64,000 bases of DNA. Origin: Streptomyces sp. SCSIO 30461. GTDB lineage: Bacteria; Actinomycetota; Actinomycetes; Streptomycetales; Streptomycetaceae. The notes under the pieces are model-generated. The model had not been told where the DNA came from. It saw only the letters and a list, made by a program, of their open reading frames with translations, and made no database searches. The translations under genes were made by a program, and so were the position numbers. Location: contig NZ_CP146101.1 in the NCBI RefSeq assembly GCF_037023745.1, positions 6,278,001 through 6,342,000 of the forward strand, written 5' to 3'. Position 1 is the stretch's first letter. Each line of letters opens with the position of its first letter. Of the stretch, positions 1 to 9,501 are shown piece by piece.

Positions 1-899
1 ACGAGGGCGAGGGCCTGGACGGCGATACCGGCGGTGGTACCCCAGCCGAGCAGCGCGGTCTCGGAGGGGGTCAGCGTGTCCCCGCCGCCGAGCGCGAGGC
101 CCAGGTAGAGGCCGAAGACGATGATGACGACGACGTTGTTGAGTGCCGGAGCCCACATCATCGCGCCGAACCGGCCGCGTGCGTTGAGCGCCTGGCCTAG
201 CAGCGTGAACAGCCCGAGGAAGAAGATCTGCGGGAGGCAGTACCGGGCGAACGCGACCGCTGTCGCGGCGCGGTCGCCGGTGTAGCCGGTGTACGCCTCG
301 ATGATCGCGGGCGCGGCCCAGACCGCGGCAGCGGTGATGGCGAGCAGGGCGACGATGCAGACGGTGAGCAGACGGTCGGTGTACGCGGCGCCGCCGTCCT
401 CGTGCTCCTTGGACGCCTTGACCAGCTCGGGCACGAAGACGGCGTTCAGCGCACCGCCCATGAGCAGCATGTAGACGATGGTGGGGAGGGAGTTGCCGGC
501 GGCATAGCTGTCGGCCGTGGGACCGATGGTACCGATCGCCGCGGCGACGACGGCGGAGCGCGCGAAGCCGGTGGCTCGGGACACGATCGACCCGGCGGCC
601 ATGACGGCGCTGTTGCGCAGGGCGGAGGACTGCCCGGCCCCGTCGCCGGGCACCTCGGCACCAGCCCGGGGTGCGTCGGCAACGCCCCCGGTCCGAGTGC
701 CGTGGTTCGGGTCATCACCCGGAGAGGTGGGCTTCCGGCCGTCGGCGTGCGGTCCCCGGCCCTGGCGGGGCAGCGCGACCGGCGGTTCCGCGGGCGCGGC
801 CCGCGCCTCCGCGCCGGCGGTCCCTCCGCCGCCCGTGCTCGTGCCGGGTCCGGTGCCCGTCCGCGGCACCGGATGTGTCGGACGCATCGAACGTGTCAT
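1..899 (-). CDS. murJ: Lipid II flippase MurJ (partial, 3' end outside window)
   Basis: Polytopic membrane protein of the MurJ/MviN (MOP exporter) family, which flips lipid-linked peptidoglycan precursor across the membrane. Only about 300 N-terminal codons are present. The frame reads a long Pro/Gly/Arg-rich cytoplasmic extension of roughly 80 residues, then RNSAVMAAGSIVSRATGF, ADSYAAGNSLP and FVPELVKA, which are characteristic of MurJ TM1-TM2, and near the edge LGWGTTAGIAVQA. The ATG at 897-899 overlaps the TGA of the upstream FemX-like gene as ATGA, so translation is probably coupled. Family assignment is strong; the exact start within the low-complexity leader is less sure (an in-frame ATG follows four codons later). 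Confidence 0.88.
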   Translation of the reverse strand, partial: MTRSMRPTHPVPRTGTGPGTSTGGGGTAGAEARAAPAEPPVALPRQGRGPHADGRKPTSPGDDPNHGTRTGGVADAPRAGAEVPGDGAGQSSALRNSAVMAAGSIVSRATGFARSAVVAAAIGTIGPTADSYAAGNSLPTIVYMLLMGGALNAVFVPELVKASKEHEDGGAAYTDRLLTVCIVALLAITAAAVWAAPAIIEAYTGYTGDRAATAVAFARYCLPQIFFLGLFTLLGQALNARGRFGAMMWAPALNNVVVIIVFGLYLGLALGGGDTLTPSETALLGWGTTAGIAVQALAL

Positions 900-2092
900 C
901 GCCGAGCCAGATACGCCTGGAAGGCGCGGTGCAGCGCGTGGTTGGCGGTTCCGCCCAACGGTCTCTCCCATTCCCCCAGCGTCTCGACGACCCGTCCGCC
1001 CGTGCCGAGCTTCCACCGCATCAGCCCGTACGCACGTTCGTCAGGGTCGAGTGTGGAGGGTACCCCGCGCATGTCGTACACATCGGCGCCGAGCGCCTGG
1101 GCGTCGAGGAGCATCCGCCACTGCAGGGCGTTGGAGGGCCGGACCTCGCGGCGGTGGTCGGCGGAGGCACCGGTCTGGTACCAGACCCGGCGGCCCACCG
1201 TGATCATCGTATGGGCGGCGAGTATCTCCCCGCCGTGGCGGGCCAGATACAGCTTCATCCGCCCGGGCTGCTCGGCGTTGAGTACCGCGTACTGGCGCTC
1301 GTAGTACGCGAGCGACCGGCCGAGCCGGAAACCGTCGCGCTCTTCGGTGATCCGCAGCAGGCGGTAGAACTCCGGGAGTTCGGCGGCGCTGCCCTGAACC
1401 ACCTCGACGCCTTCCTTCCGGGCGCGGCGGACGTTGCGCCGCCACTCCTGATTGAGGCCCGACCACAGACCGTCGCTGTCTCGTCCGGCGAGCGGCACCT
1501 GGAAGACATGGCGCGGCTGGGCGTCACCGTCGTCCCCACCGCCGGCACCGCCGCAGCGGCGCCAGCCCCGTGCACGCAGCCGTTCGGCGACCGCCGTACC
1601 CAGGGGGTCGACCTCGCTCGCGAGCACATCGGACAGGCGCCTACCGGGACCGGCGGCCGACTTCAGCACCGCCGCGTCCCAGCGGCGGTACGCGGGCGAA
1701 GGGCCGATCCGCACCGCGAAGGCGCCGGAAGCACGCAGATGCTCCAGCAGAGGGGTGAGCCAGCCGTCGATGTCCGGGTCGGCCCAGTCGGCGACGGGCC
1801 CTTCGGGCAGGTAGGCGAAGTACTTTCGGGTGCCGGGGAGTTGTCGCAGCAGGACCAGCGCCACGCCGGTCAGATCGCCCGCCTCCGGGTCCGGTCCCCA
1901 GCCGAGCAGCTGCGCGCGCCAGCCCTCCTTGACGTCCGCCCAGGACGGGCACTGGAGGAAGCCCGCGCCGAGGGCGGCACCGGCGGGAGCCGTGAGGAAG
2001 GCGCGGTAGGCCTGGGCGGTGACGGGCGCCAGGCGGACGGCACGGTTCCGGACATCCTGACCACGGCCGGGCGGCACAAGCAGCGCTGACAC
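896..2092 (-). CDS. FemX/FemAB-like peptidoglycan bridge aminoacyltransferase
   Basis: A 398-residue cytoplasmic enzyme of the FemABX (twin GNAT fold) family, which adds the first interpeptide-bridge residue (Gly in streptomycetes) to lipid II from aminoacyl-tRNA. Recognisable segments are FLQCPSWADVKEGW near residue 45, LNQEWRRNVRRARKEGVEV near 210, and the C-terminal GVPSTLDPDERAYGLMRWKLG, typical of FemX proteins. It starts with GTG at 2092 behind a GGAAGAGAGG ribosome site and overlaps murJ by 4 nt, so the pair couples precursor modification and flipping. The substrate amino acid is inferred from the genus, not visible in the sequence. Confidence 0.85.
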   Translation of the reverse strand: MSALLVPPGRGQDVRNRAVRLAPVTAQAYRAFLTAPAGAALGAGFLQCPSWADVKEGWRAQLLGWGPDPEAGDLTGVALVLLRQLPGTRKYFAYLPEGPVADWADPDIDGWLTPLLEHLRASGAFAVRIGPSPAYRRWDAAVLKSAAGPGRRLSDVLASEVDPLGTAVAERLRARGWRRCGGAGGGDDGDAQPRHVFQVPLAGRDSDGLWSGLNQEWRRNVRRARKEGVEVVQGSAAELPEFYRLLRITEERDGFRLGRSLAYYERQYAVLNAEQPGRMKLYLARHGGEILAAHTMITVGRRVWYQTGASADHRREVRPSNALQWRMLLDAQALGADVYDMRGVPSTLDPDERAYGLMRWKLGTGGRVVETLGEWERPLGGTANHALHRAFQAYLARR

Positions 2093-2302
2093 AGTGTGAC
2101 CTCTCTTCCGCCCCGTGCTGTCTCGGGGACAGCGAGATGCTCACAGCCCCCGATGACCGTGCCGCGCGGCGAATGTGACCGGACCATGACCGTTTCTCAC
2201 CAGTCGCTGTCACATGGCCCCGCACGGCGTCCGCAAGGGCGTTCCCGGTCTTACAGTCACGGCATTCGCCCTGTTCCGACCTCTTCAACCACGGAGATCC
2301 AG

Positions 2303-3484
2303 TTGCACCGTGACCGCATACGAGTTCGGGCTGCTGCCGCGGCCATCCTGCTGGCGCCGCTCGCCGCCTGCTCGTCCGGCACCAGCCCCGCGTCGGGTGA
2401 CGCCAAAGCAGCCGACGACCGTCCTGTCACGCTCTCCGTCACACCGAAGGGGAGGCAGGCCGCCGCAGGCGAGCCCGTCAAGGTCACCGCCACGGGCGGC
2501 ACCCTCACCTCCGTGACCGTCACCGACGCCAAGGGCCGCAGACTCAGCGGCAAGCTGGGCTCCGGCGGCACGGCATGGACCTCGGACCGCAAGGCCGCCC
2601 CGGGCACGGCCTACCAGGTCACGGCGGCGACCAGGACCAAGGGGGGCACGGCGGGCACGGCCAAGGCCTCCTTCGCCACAGCGGACGCCGACAAGGTCAA
2701 CAAGGTCGACTGGCGGCCAGGCGCGGGCGCCTCCGTCGGTATCGCCCAGCCGATCTCACTGGTCTTCGACCGCCCCGTCAAGAACCGGGCCGAGGTCGAG
2801 AAGCAGCTCAAGATCACCACGTCGAGCAAGACCGAGGGGGCCTGGGGCTGGATGCGCGACTGGTCCGGCAAGGACAGGGTGGACTGGCGGCCCAGGACGT
2901 ACTGGAAGCCCGGCACCAAGGTCACCCTCAACGCCGAGCTGAACGGCACCGATTCCGGGAGCGACGGCGGCTGGTTCATACGCGACTACACCACCGCGTT
3001 CACCATCGGCGCCGCGCAGACCGTCAAGGTCGACCTCGACAACCACCAGCTCGCGCTGCAGCGTGACGGAGAGACGGTCCGCCGGATCCCCGTGTCCGGC
3101 GGCACCCCGGGCGGTGACAAGCGCTCCTGGCGCGGCACCGCCGTGCTGATGGCCAAGGAGGGCACGATCAACATGAACTCCGAGACCGTGGGCCTCGGCA
3201 ACGCCTACGACAAGATGGTCGACTACTCGATGCGGCTGACCTGGTCGGGGATGTACGCGCACGCGGCGCCGTGGAACTCCGCCTACTTCGGCAACGCCAA
3301 CCGCAGCTCGGGCTGCATCGGCATGAGCGACTCGGACGCGGCCTGGCTCTACGGGCAGGTGCGGCCGGGCGACCCGTTCGAGATCAAGGGCGGGGAGACC
3401 AAGGGGACGGTCGCGCCGGAGAACGGCTTCGGCGAATGGAACCTGTCGTGGGAGGAGTGGCGGAGCAAGAGCGCACTGCGCTGA
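2303..3484 (+). CDS. Lipoprotein L,D-transpeptidase (Ig-like + YkuD)
   Basis: About 393 residues. I chose the TTG at 2303 because it has GGAG six bases upstream and yields a short charged N-terminus, a hydrophobic run and the lipobox LAAC, giving a lipid-anchored extracytoplasmic protein. The middle has bacterial Ig-like segments with paired VDWRP repeats, and the C-terminal YkuD domain carries the HAAPWNSA and SSGCIGMSD motifs; the Cys near residue 338 is the expected nucleophile forming 3-3 peptidoglycan cross-links. The open frame extends upstream to 2096 but that part lacks a signal peptide. It stands alone, divergent from the femX-murJ pair, which fits a cell-wall neighbourhood. Confidence 0.88.
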   Translation: MHRDRIRVRAAAAAILLAPLAACSSGTSPASGDAKAADDRPVTLSVTPKGRQAAAGEPVKVTATGGTLTSVTVTDAKGRRLSGKLGSGGTAWTSDRKAAPGTAYQVTAATRTKGGTAGTAKASFATADADKVNKVDWRPGAGASVGIAQPISLVFDRPVKNRAEVEKQLKITTSSKTEGAWGWMRDWSGKDRVDWRPRTYWKPGTKVTLNAELNGTDSGSDGGWFIRDYTTAFTIGAAQTVKVDLDNHQLALQRDGETVRRIPVSGGTPGGDKRSWRGTAVLMAKEGTINMNSETVGLGNAYDKMVDYSMRLTWSGMYAHAAPWNSAYFGNANRSSGCIGMSDSDAAWLYGQVRPGDPFEIKGGETKGTVAPENGFGEWNLSWEEWRSKSALR

Positions 3485-3586
3485 GCACTTCCGCCTGGGA
3501 GGAACGGCCCATGATCACCAGCTGATGATCAGGGGTCGACGGCACGGCACGAGGCGACGGCAGGGTCGACGGCACGGCGCCGTGAC

Positions 3587-4243
3587 TCACCGGTCGAGCT
3601 CCCACACGAGCACCTCGGCCGGGGCGGCAGCGACCAACTCAAGACCCAACCCCTCGGTGATCCGCGCCGCGTCTCCGGGCCCGAGCTCGTCCCACGCCAG
3701 CCGCACCACACCACGCACGACATGCACGTACACCAGCGGCGCGTCAGGGACGGCGGCGCGCTCGTCCGTGCCGAGTCGGCGTACGTGCAGCACCGCCCCG
3801 GACTGGGGGAGGGCGTAGGGGGTGGCGTCGGCGATGCCCCGCACGACCTCGTAGGACGGCTCCCCGCCGGGCTCCAGGGGCGAGAGCCACATCTGTACGA
3901 AGGTCAGCGGTGCGCCGGTGTCATTGCGTTCGACGTGCCGCACTCCGCCCGCCGAACTCAGCCGCTGCACATCGCCGGGGCGCACGACGGTGGCACGGCC
4001 GGTGTCGTCACGGTGGGTCAGCTCGCCCTCCACCACCCAGGTCACGATCTCGGTGTGGCTGTGCGGATGCTCGTCGAACCCGGCGCCGGGCGCCAGTCGC
4101 TCCTCGTTGCAGGCGATGATCGCCCCGAAGCGCAGATTGTCGGGATCGTAGAAACGTCCGAACGAGAAGGCGTGCAGCGATTCGATGCCGGTGGCCTCGT
4201 CGCCACCCCGGTAGCGCCCCGCGGCGCGCCGTACGGAAATCAC
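3587..4243 (-). CDS. Pirin family bicupin protein
   Basis: 218-residue cupin protein of the pirin/YhhW type; family members bind a metal and some act as quercetinases or transcription cofactors. The GTG at 4243 is chosen because it gives the family N-terminus (M)ISVRRAAGRYRG; the open frame continues far upstream without homology. Metal-site motif FDEHPHSHTEIVTWVVEGEL and later GGVRHVERND supply the His/Glu ligands of the first cupin. It is divergent from fasR with about 185 bp between starts. The physiological substrate cannot be told from sequence. Confidence 0.85.
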   Translation of the reverse strand: MISVRRAAGRYRGGDEATGIESLHAFSFGRFYDPDNLRFGAIIACNEERLAPGAGFDEHPHSHTEIVTWVVEGELTHRDDTGRATVVRPGDVQRLSSAGGVRHVERNDTGAPLTFVQMWLSPLEPGGEPSYEVVRGIADATPYALPQSGAVLHVRRLGTDERAAVPDAPLVYVHVVRGVVRLAWDELGPGDAARITEGLGLELVAAAPAEVLVWELDR

Positions 4244-4427
4244 ACGCTCCACGGTAGACGGTGGCGCGGGCTCGGTGGCGCCCCCGGAGCCCTCCCGGAG
4301 GCCGGTCGGGAGCCCGTCCGGGACCCCTGAGCCGGGCCCCGGCCCCCCGCCGTCCGCTCCCCGCGCGGGCATCCGCCCCGGACCCCGAGTCTCCGCGTAG
4401 GCGTCCTGATAAGGCACTCTTGTCCCC

Positions 4428-5642
4428 GTGCCCCATCCCGAACCCGTCGAACCCGTCGAGCCGGCTCTGCCCGCTGCCGCCGCCCATCCGCACTCCGCGA
4501 CCCTGAAGCGACTGGAGCAGTCATCGGGGCGGCTCGCGGCGAACGCCATCGCCCGCATGGACGAGATGCTGCCGTGGTACCGGGCCATGCCCCCGGAGAA
4601 CCGGTCGTGGATCGGACTGGTGGCCCAGGCGGGTATCGCGGCGTTCACCGAGTGGTTCCGGCACCCCGAGACACCCCAGGCGATCTCGACCGACGTCTTC
4701 GGCACGGCCCCGCGTGAACTGACCCGCGCGATCACGCTGCGACAGACGGTGGAGATGGTGCGCACCACCATCGAGGTCATGGAGGTGGCGATCGAGGACG
4801 TCGCCGCACCGGGGGACGAGTCGATCCTCCGCGAGGCCCTGCTGGTCTACGCACGGGAGATCGCCTTCGCGACCGCCCAGGTCTACGCGCAGGCCGCGGA
4901 GGCGCGCGGTGCCTGGGACGCCCGGCTCGAATCGCTTGTGGTCAACGCGGTGCTGTCCGGCGAGGCCGACGAGGGCGCCGTCAGCAGGGCAGCGGCGCTC
5001 GGCTGGAACTCACCGGAGCATGTGTGCGTGGTGCTGGGCACCGCGCCCGACGGGGACAGCGAGCTCACCGTGGAGGCCATCCGCCGCGCGGCCCGACACG
5101 CCAAGCTCCAGGTGCTGACCGGAGTGCTCGGCGACCGCCTCGTGGTGATCGCCGGCGGCAGCGACAGTCCGCTGCACGTCGCCAAGGCGCTGATCGGCCC
5201 GTACGCCGCAGGCCCTGTGGTGGCCGGTCCGGTCGTACCGGACCTGCTGGCGGCGACACGCTCCGCACAGGCCGCCGCAGCGGGCCTCAAGGCGTGTGCG
5301 GCGTGGCAGGATGCCCCGCGTCCGGTTCTGGCGGACGATCTGCTGCCGGAACGCGCCATCGCGGGCGACCCTTCAGCGCGCGAGCAGCTGGTGGAGGAGA
5401 TCTACAGACCACTGGAAGAAGCAGGCTCGGCACTGCTGGAAACGCTCAGTGTCTACCTGGAGCAGGCCAGCAGCCTCGAAGGCGCCGCACGGATGCTCTT
5501 CGTGCACCCGAACACCGTCCGCTACCGGCTCCGACGTGTGACCGACGTCACCGGCTGGTCACCCTCCGATGTCCGCTCCGCGTTCACTCTCCGGATCGCA
5601 CTCATCCTCGGGCGTCTGGTAGACGGCGATCTCCAGTCCTAG
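4428..5642 (+). CDS. fasR: FasR-like PucR/CdaR transcriptional activator of fatty-acid genes
   Basis: 404-residue regulator, syntenic with S. coelicolor fasR (SCO2386), directly upstream of fabD. The N-terminal two thirds form a helical/GGDEF-like sensory region; the C-terminal PucR-type helix-turn-helix is visible at about residues 345-390 (LEGAARMLFVHPNTVRYRL). Known FasR activates the fabD-fabH-acpP-fabF operon. It starts with GTG at 4428 with a weak ribosome site. The gap of 89 bp to fabD contains a candidate promoter/operator. Confidence 0.85.
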   Translation: MPHPEPVEPVEPALPAAAAHPHSATLKRLEQSSGRLAANAIARMDEMLPWYRAMPPENRSWIGLVAQAGIAAFTEWFRHPETPQAISTDVFGTAPRELTRAITLRQTVEMVRTTIEVMEVAIEDVAAPGDESILREALLVYAREIAFATAQVYAQAAEARGAWDARLESLVVNAVLSGEADEGAVSRAAALGWNSPEHVCVVLGTAPDGDSELTVEAIRRAARHAKLQVLTGVLGDRLVVIAGGSDSPLHVAKALIGPYAAGPVVAGPVVPDLLAATRSAQAAAAGLKACAAWQDAPRPVLADDLLPERAIAGDPSAREQLVEEIYRPLEEAGSALLETLSVYLEQASSLEGAARMLFVHPNTVRYRLRRVTDVTGWSPSDVRSAFTLRIALILGRLVDGDLQS

Positions 5643-5679
5643 TCTTTTGTCGAACACCGACAATTCCCCTGACGGTTCT

Positions 5680-5710
5680 TGGTCCCTGTCCCCACGGGCG
5701 GCTGGGACCA
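5680..5710. promoter_or_regulatory. Inverted repeat in the fasR-fabD intergenic region
   Basis: A perfect 7-bp inverted repeat, TGGTCCC at 5680-5686 and GGGACCA at 5704-5710, lies 22-52 bp before the fabD start. FasR is known to bind the fabD promoter in S. coelicolor, so this is a plausible operator; the assignment is inference from position only. Confidence 0.3.
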
Positions 5711-5731
5711 TCCACAAGAGAGAGTGTGAGG

Positions 5732-6721
5732 GTGCTCGTACTCGTCGCTCCCGGCCAAGGCGCTCAGACGCCCGGCTTTCTGACCCCCTGGCTCGAACTC
5801 CCCGGCGCCGCCGACCGTATCGCGGTCTGGTCGGACGCCATCGGACTCGACCTCGCCCACTACGGCACGAAGGCCGACGCGGACCAGATCCGCGACACGG
5901 CCGTGGCTCAACCACTGCTCGTCGCAGCGGGTCTGCTGTCCGCCTCCGCGCTGCGTGACTCGCTCCGCGACGCTCTCGGCGACTTCGCGCCCGGCGCCGT
6001 AGCCGGTCACAGCGTCGGCGAGATCACCGCTGCCGCGTTCGCCGGCGTCCTCGACGAGGCGGCCGCGCTGCGCTTGGTGCGGACCCGGGGCCTGGCGATG
6101 GCCGAAGCCGCCGCCGTCACCGAGACCGGTATGTCCGCGCTGCTCGGCGGGGACCCCGAGCTGAGCATCGGGCATCTGCGGAAGCTCGGGCTGACTCCGG
6201 CGAATGTGAACGGCGCGGGCCAGATCGTGGCCGCCGGAACCAAGGAACAACTCGCCGCGCTGGACGCGGACAAGCCCGAGGGCGTCCGCAAGGTCGTGGC
6301 GCTGAAGGTGGCCGGCGCGTTCCACACGCACCACATGGCACCCGCGGTCGCCAAGCTGGAAGAGGCCGCCAAGGCGCTGGCCCCCATAGACCCGAAGATC
6401 CCGTACGTCTCGAACAAGGACGGCGCCGTCGTCACCGCCGGCGAGGAGGTCGTGGCCCGGCTCGTGGGCCAGGTCGCCAACCCGGTCCGCTGGGACCTGT
6501 GCATGGAGACGTTCAAGGAGCTCGGCGCGACCGCGATCATCGAGGTGTGCCCGGGCGGCACCCTCGTCGGCCTGGCCAAGCGCGCCCTGCCGGGTGTGAG
6601 GACACTCGCGCTGAAGACCCCCGACGACCTCGAAGCGGCCCGCACACTCATCGCCGAGGCAGCGGGTGCCGCTGCCGAAGCCTCGGACGCCGCGGAAGCG
6701 GCGGGCTCGCCCAGCGCCTGA
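5732..6721 (+). CDS. fabD: Malonyl-CoA:ACP transacylase FabD
   Basis: 329 residues. Transfers malonyl from CoA to acyl carrier protein, feeding fatty-acid elongation and, in streptomycetes, also type II polyketide synthases. The N-terminus MLVLVAPGQGAQTPGFLTPW is that of streptomycete FabD. The GHSVG nucleophile elbow places the catalytic Ser near residue 94; the catalytic His lies in AFHTHHM near 200. The C-terminus has an Ala/Glu-rich tail. GTG at 5732 is chosen by family alignment; a GTG two codons upstream (5726) is a possible alternative. First gene of the fabD-fabH-acpP-fabF operon. Confidence 0.95.
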   Translation: MLVLVAPGQGAQTPGFLTPWLELPGAADRIAVWSDAIGLDLAHYGTKADADQIRDTAVAQPLLVAAGLLSASALRDSLRDALGDFAPGAVAGHSVGEITAAAFAGVLDEAAALRLVRTRGLAMAEAAAVTETGMSALLGGDPELSIGHLRKLGLTPANVNGAGQIVAAGTKEQLAALDADKPEGVRKVVALKVAGAFHTHHMAPAVAKLEEAAKALAPIDPKIPYVSNKDGAVVTAGEEVVARLVGQVANPVRWDLCMETFKELGATAIIEVCPGGTLVGLAKRALPGVRTLALKTPDDLEAARTLIAEAAGAAAEASDAAEAAGSPSA

Positions 6722-6739
6722 CGAAGGAGCCGTAAGCGC

Positions 6740-7741
6740 ATGTCGAAGATCAGGCCCAGCCAGGGCGCCCCGTACGCACGGATCATGGGTGTCGGCGGTT
6801 ACCGCCCCGTCCGCGTCGTGCCCAACGAGGTGATCCTGGAGACGATCGACTCGTCCGACGAGTGGATCCGTTCCCGCTCGGGTATCGCGACCCGGCACTG
6901 GGCGAACGAGGAGGAGACCGTCGCCGCGATGTCGATCGAGGCATCGGGCAAGGCGATCGCCGATGCCGGGCTGACCCCGGAGCAGATCGGCGCCGTCGTC
7001 GTCTCCACCGTCTCGCACTTCCACCAGACGCCTGCCATCGCCACCGAGATCGCCGACAAGCTCGGCACGAAGAAGGCCGCGGCCTTCGACATCTCGGCCG
7101 GCTGCGCCGGTTTCGGCTACGGACTGACCCTCGCCAAGGGCATGGTCGTGGAAGGTTCAGCCGAGTACGTGCTGGTGATCGGAGTCGAGCGGCTCAGTGA
7201 TCTGACCGATCTGGAGGACCGTGCCACGGCCTTCCTGTTCGGCGACGGCGCGGGCGCGGTCGTGGTCGGTCCGGCCGAGGAACCGCGGATCGGCCCCACG
7301 GTGTGGGGCTCCGAGGGTGACAAGGCCGGCACGATCAAGCAGACCGTGTCGTGGGAGGAGTACCGGGACGGCACCGTCGACCGGTTCCCTGCCATCACCC
7401 AGGAAGGTCAGGCGGTCTTCCGCTGGGCCGTGTTCGAGATGGCCAAGGTCGCCCAGCAGGCGCTGGACGCGGCCGGGATCAGCGTGGACGACCTGGACGT
7501 CTTCATCCCGCACCAGGCCAATATGCGGATCATCGACTCGATGGTGAAGACCCTGAAACTGCCGGAGCACGTCACGGTCGCCCGTGATGTGGAGACCACC
7601 GGCAACACATCGGCCGCCTCGATTCCGCTCGCGATGGAGCGGCTTCTGGCGACCGGCGAGGCGAAGAGCGGCGACACCGCGCTCGTCATCGGCTTCGGGG
7701 CGGGTCTCGTATACGCCGCGACGGTCGTTACCCTCCCCTAG
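6740..7741 (+). CDS. fabH: 3-oxoacyl-ACP synthase III FabH
   Basis: 333-residue thiolase-fold condensing enzyme that starts fatty acids by joining a primer acyl-CoA (branched in streptomycetes) to malonyl-ACP. The Cys-His-Asn triad is visible: Cys122 in DISAGCAGF, His258 in FIPHQAN and Asn289 in GNTSAAS. ATG at 6740 follows AAGGAG, 18 bp after the fabD stop. It is separated from acpP by 110 bp containing small inverted repeats (TCCGGAC about 7745-7790), which could make acpP expression partly independent. Confidence 0.95.
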   Translation: MSKIRPSQGAPYARIMGVGGYRPVRVVPNEVILETIDSSDEWIRSRSGIATRHWANEEETVAAMSIEASGKAIADAGLTPEQIGAVVVSTVSHFHQTPAIATEIADKLGTKKAAAFDISAGCAGFGYGLTLAKGMVVEGSAEYVLVIGVERLSDLTDLEDRATAFLFGDGAGAVVVGPAEEPRIGPTVWGSEGDKAGTIKQTVSWEEYRDGTVDRFPAITQEGQAVFRWAVFEMAKVAQQALDAAGISVDDLDVFIPHQANMRIIDSMVKTLKLPEHVTVARDVETTGNTSAASIPLAMERLLATGEAKSGDTALVIGFGAGLVYAATVVTLP

Positions 7742-7851
7742 GCAAGCATTCGGATCTTCCGGACTTCCGGGAACGCTCCGGTCGTCCGGACTCCGGGTCA
7801 GCCTGTTCAACCCTCAGCCAGACACTGAGCCACACATTGAAGGAGCGCCAC

Positions 7852-8100
7852 ATGGCCGCCACGCAGGAAGAGATCGTCGCCGGTCTCGCGGAGATCGTCA
7901 ACGAGATCGCGGGTATCCCGACGGAGGACGTCCAGCTGGACAAGTCCTTCACCGACGACCTGGACGTCGACTCACTGTCCATGGTCGAGGTCGTCGTCGC
8001 CGCCGAAGAGCGCTTCGACGTCAAGATCCCGGACGAGGACGTCAAGAACCTCAAGACGGTCGGCGACGCCGCCGACTACATCCTGAAGCACCAGGCCTGA
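7852..8100 (+). CDS. acpP: Acyl carrier protein
   Basis: 82-residue acidic carrier. The phosphopantetheine-accepting Ser41 sits in DLDVDSLSMVE. ATG at 7852 is chosen over an in-frame ATG at 7837 because AAGGAG lies seven bases upstream and the product then begins MAATQEEIV as in Streptomyces AcpP. It carries growing acyl chains for FabD, FabH and FabF encoded alongside. Confidence 0.95.
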   Translation: MAATQEEIVAGLAEIVNEIAGIPTEDVQLDKSFTDDLDVDSLSMVEVVVAAEERFDVKIPDEDVKNLKTVGDAADYILKHQA

Positions 8101-8119
8101 TCAAGGGCCGATCCGGTAC

Positions 8120-8135
8120 GCCACCCAGCGGTGGC
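8120..8135 (+). other. Short hairpin between acpP and fabF
   Basis: GCCACC at 8120 and GGTGGC ending at 8135 form a 6-bp stem with a CAGC loop, 20 bp after the acpP stop. It may stabilise or attenuate the highly expressed acpP transcript; it is too short to call a full terminator. Confidence 0.35.
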
Positions 8136-8188
8136 GCCGCTGATTCACGCAACCGCCTCACCGCTTAGACCGTGGAGAAAGAATTCCT

Positions 8189-9466
8189 GTGAACTCGACC
8201 AATCGCACCGTGGTCGTCACCGGTATCGGCGCAACCACACCGCTGGGTGGCGACACCGCATCGACCTGGGAAGGTCTGATCGCGGGACGCTCCGGCGTCC
8301 GTCCACTGGACGACGAGCGCTTCGCCGACCTGCCCGTCCGGATCGCCGCCCCGGTGGCGGTCGACCCGGCTGATGTGCTTCCGCGTCCGGTCGCCCGGAA
8401 GCTGGACCGTTCCGCCCAGTTCGCGCTGATCGCCGCCCGCGAGGCGTGGGCCGACGCGGGTTACGCCGGCCCGGCCGGAGCGGAATCCGCCGAGGGCGCG
8501 GCGCAGGTCGCGCCCGAGCGGCTCGGCGCGGTCATCGCGTCCGGTATCGGCGGTGTCACCACGCTGCTCGACCAGTACGACGTGCTGAAGGAGAAGGGCG
8601 TACGCCGCGTCTCCCCGCACACCGTGCCGATGCTGATGCCCAACAGCCCATCGGCGAACGTGGGGCTGGAGGTGAACGCCCAGGCCGGCGTGCACACCCC
8701 GGTCTCCGCGTGCGCGTCGGGCGCCGAAGCGATCGGCTACGCCGTCGAGATGATCCGCAGCGGCCGTGCCGACGTGGTCATCGCCGGCGGCACGGAGGCG
8801 GCGATCCACCCGCTGCCGGTCGCCGCGTTCGCCAACATGATGGCGATGTCCAAGAACAACGACGAGCCCGAGAAGGCTTCGCGCCCCTACGACAAGGACC
8901 GTGACGGCTTCGTCCTCGGCGAGGGCTCCGGTGTGGTCATCCTGGAGTCGGCGGAGCACGCCGCGGCTCGGGGCGCCCGCGTGTACTGCGAGGTGCTCGG
9001 CCAGGGCCTGTCGGCTGACAGCCACCACATCGCCCAGCCGGAGCCGACCGGCCGCGGTATCGCCGCCGCGTTGCAGAACCTGCTGGACTCGTCGGACCTC
9101 AAGCCGGGCGAGGTCGTCCACCTCAACGCCCATGCGACGTCCACTCCTCAGGGTGATGTCGCGGAGATCAAGGCGCTGCGCAAGGTGCTCGGCGACGACC
9201 TCGACCATGTCGCGGTGTCCGCGACCAAGTCGATGACCGGGCACCTGCTCGGCGGCGCGGGCGGTATCGAGACCGTGGCGACGGTCCTCGCCCTGCACCA
9301 CCGGCTCGCCCCGCCGACGATCAACGTCGACGAGCTCGACCCGGACGTGGATGCGGACATCGTGCGCGGTGAGCCGCGGGCGCTGCCCAGCGGCACGATC
9401 GCGGCGATCAACAACTCGTTCGGTTTCGGCGGCCACAACGTGGTGCTGGCGTTCCGTACGGTCTGA
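8189..9466 (+). CDS. fabF: 3-oxoacyl-ACP synthase II FabF
   Basis: 425-residue elongating condensing enzyme. Catalytic Cys174 in VSACASGAEAIG and two His residues in NAHATSTPQGD and SMTGHLLGGAG form the KAS II triad; the C-terminal NNSFGFGGHN is conserved. GTG at 8189 follows GGAGAAAG. Last gene of the fab operon, followed by a strong hairpin. Confidence 0.94.
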   Translation: MNSTNRTVVVTGIGATTPLGGDTASTWEGLIAGRSGVRPLDDERFADLPVRIAAPVAVDPADVLPRPVARKLDRSAQFALIAAREAWADAGYAGPAGAESAEGAAQVAPERLGAVIASGIGGVTTLLDQYDVLKEKGVRRVSPHTVPMLMPNSPSANVGLEVNAQAGVHTPVSACASGAEAIGYAVEMIRSGRADVVIAGGTEAAIHPLPVAAFANMMAMSKNNDEPEKASRPYDKDRDGFVLGEGSGVVILESAEHAAARGARVYCEVLGQGLSADSHHIAQPEPTGRGIAAALQNLLDSSDLKPGEVVHLNAHATSTPQGDVAEIKALRKVLGDDLDHVAVSATKSMTGHLLGGAGGIETVATVLALHHRLAPPTINVDELDPDVDADIVRGEPRALPSGTIAAINNSFGFGGHNVVLAFRTV

Positions 9467-9501
9467 CGACCGCCGGACCCTCGCACCGCGCCGACGACGG
9501 A

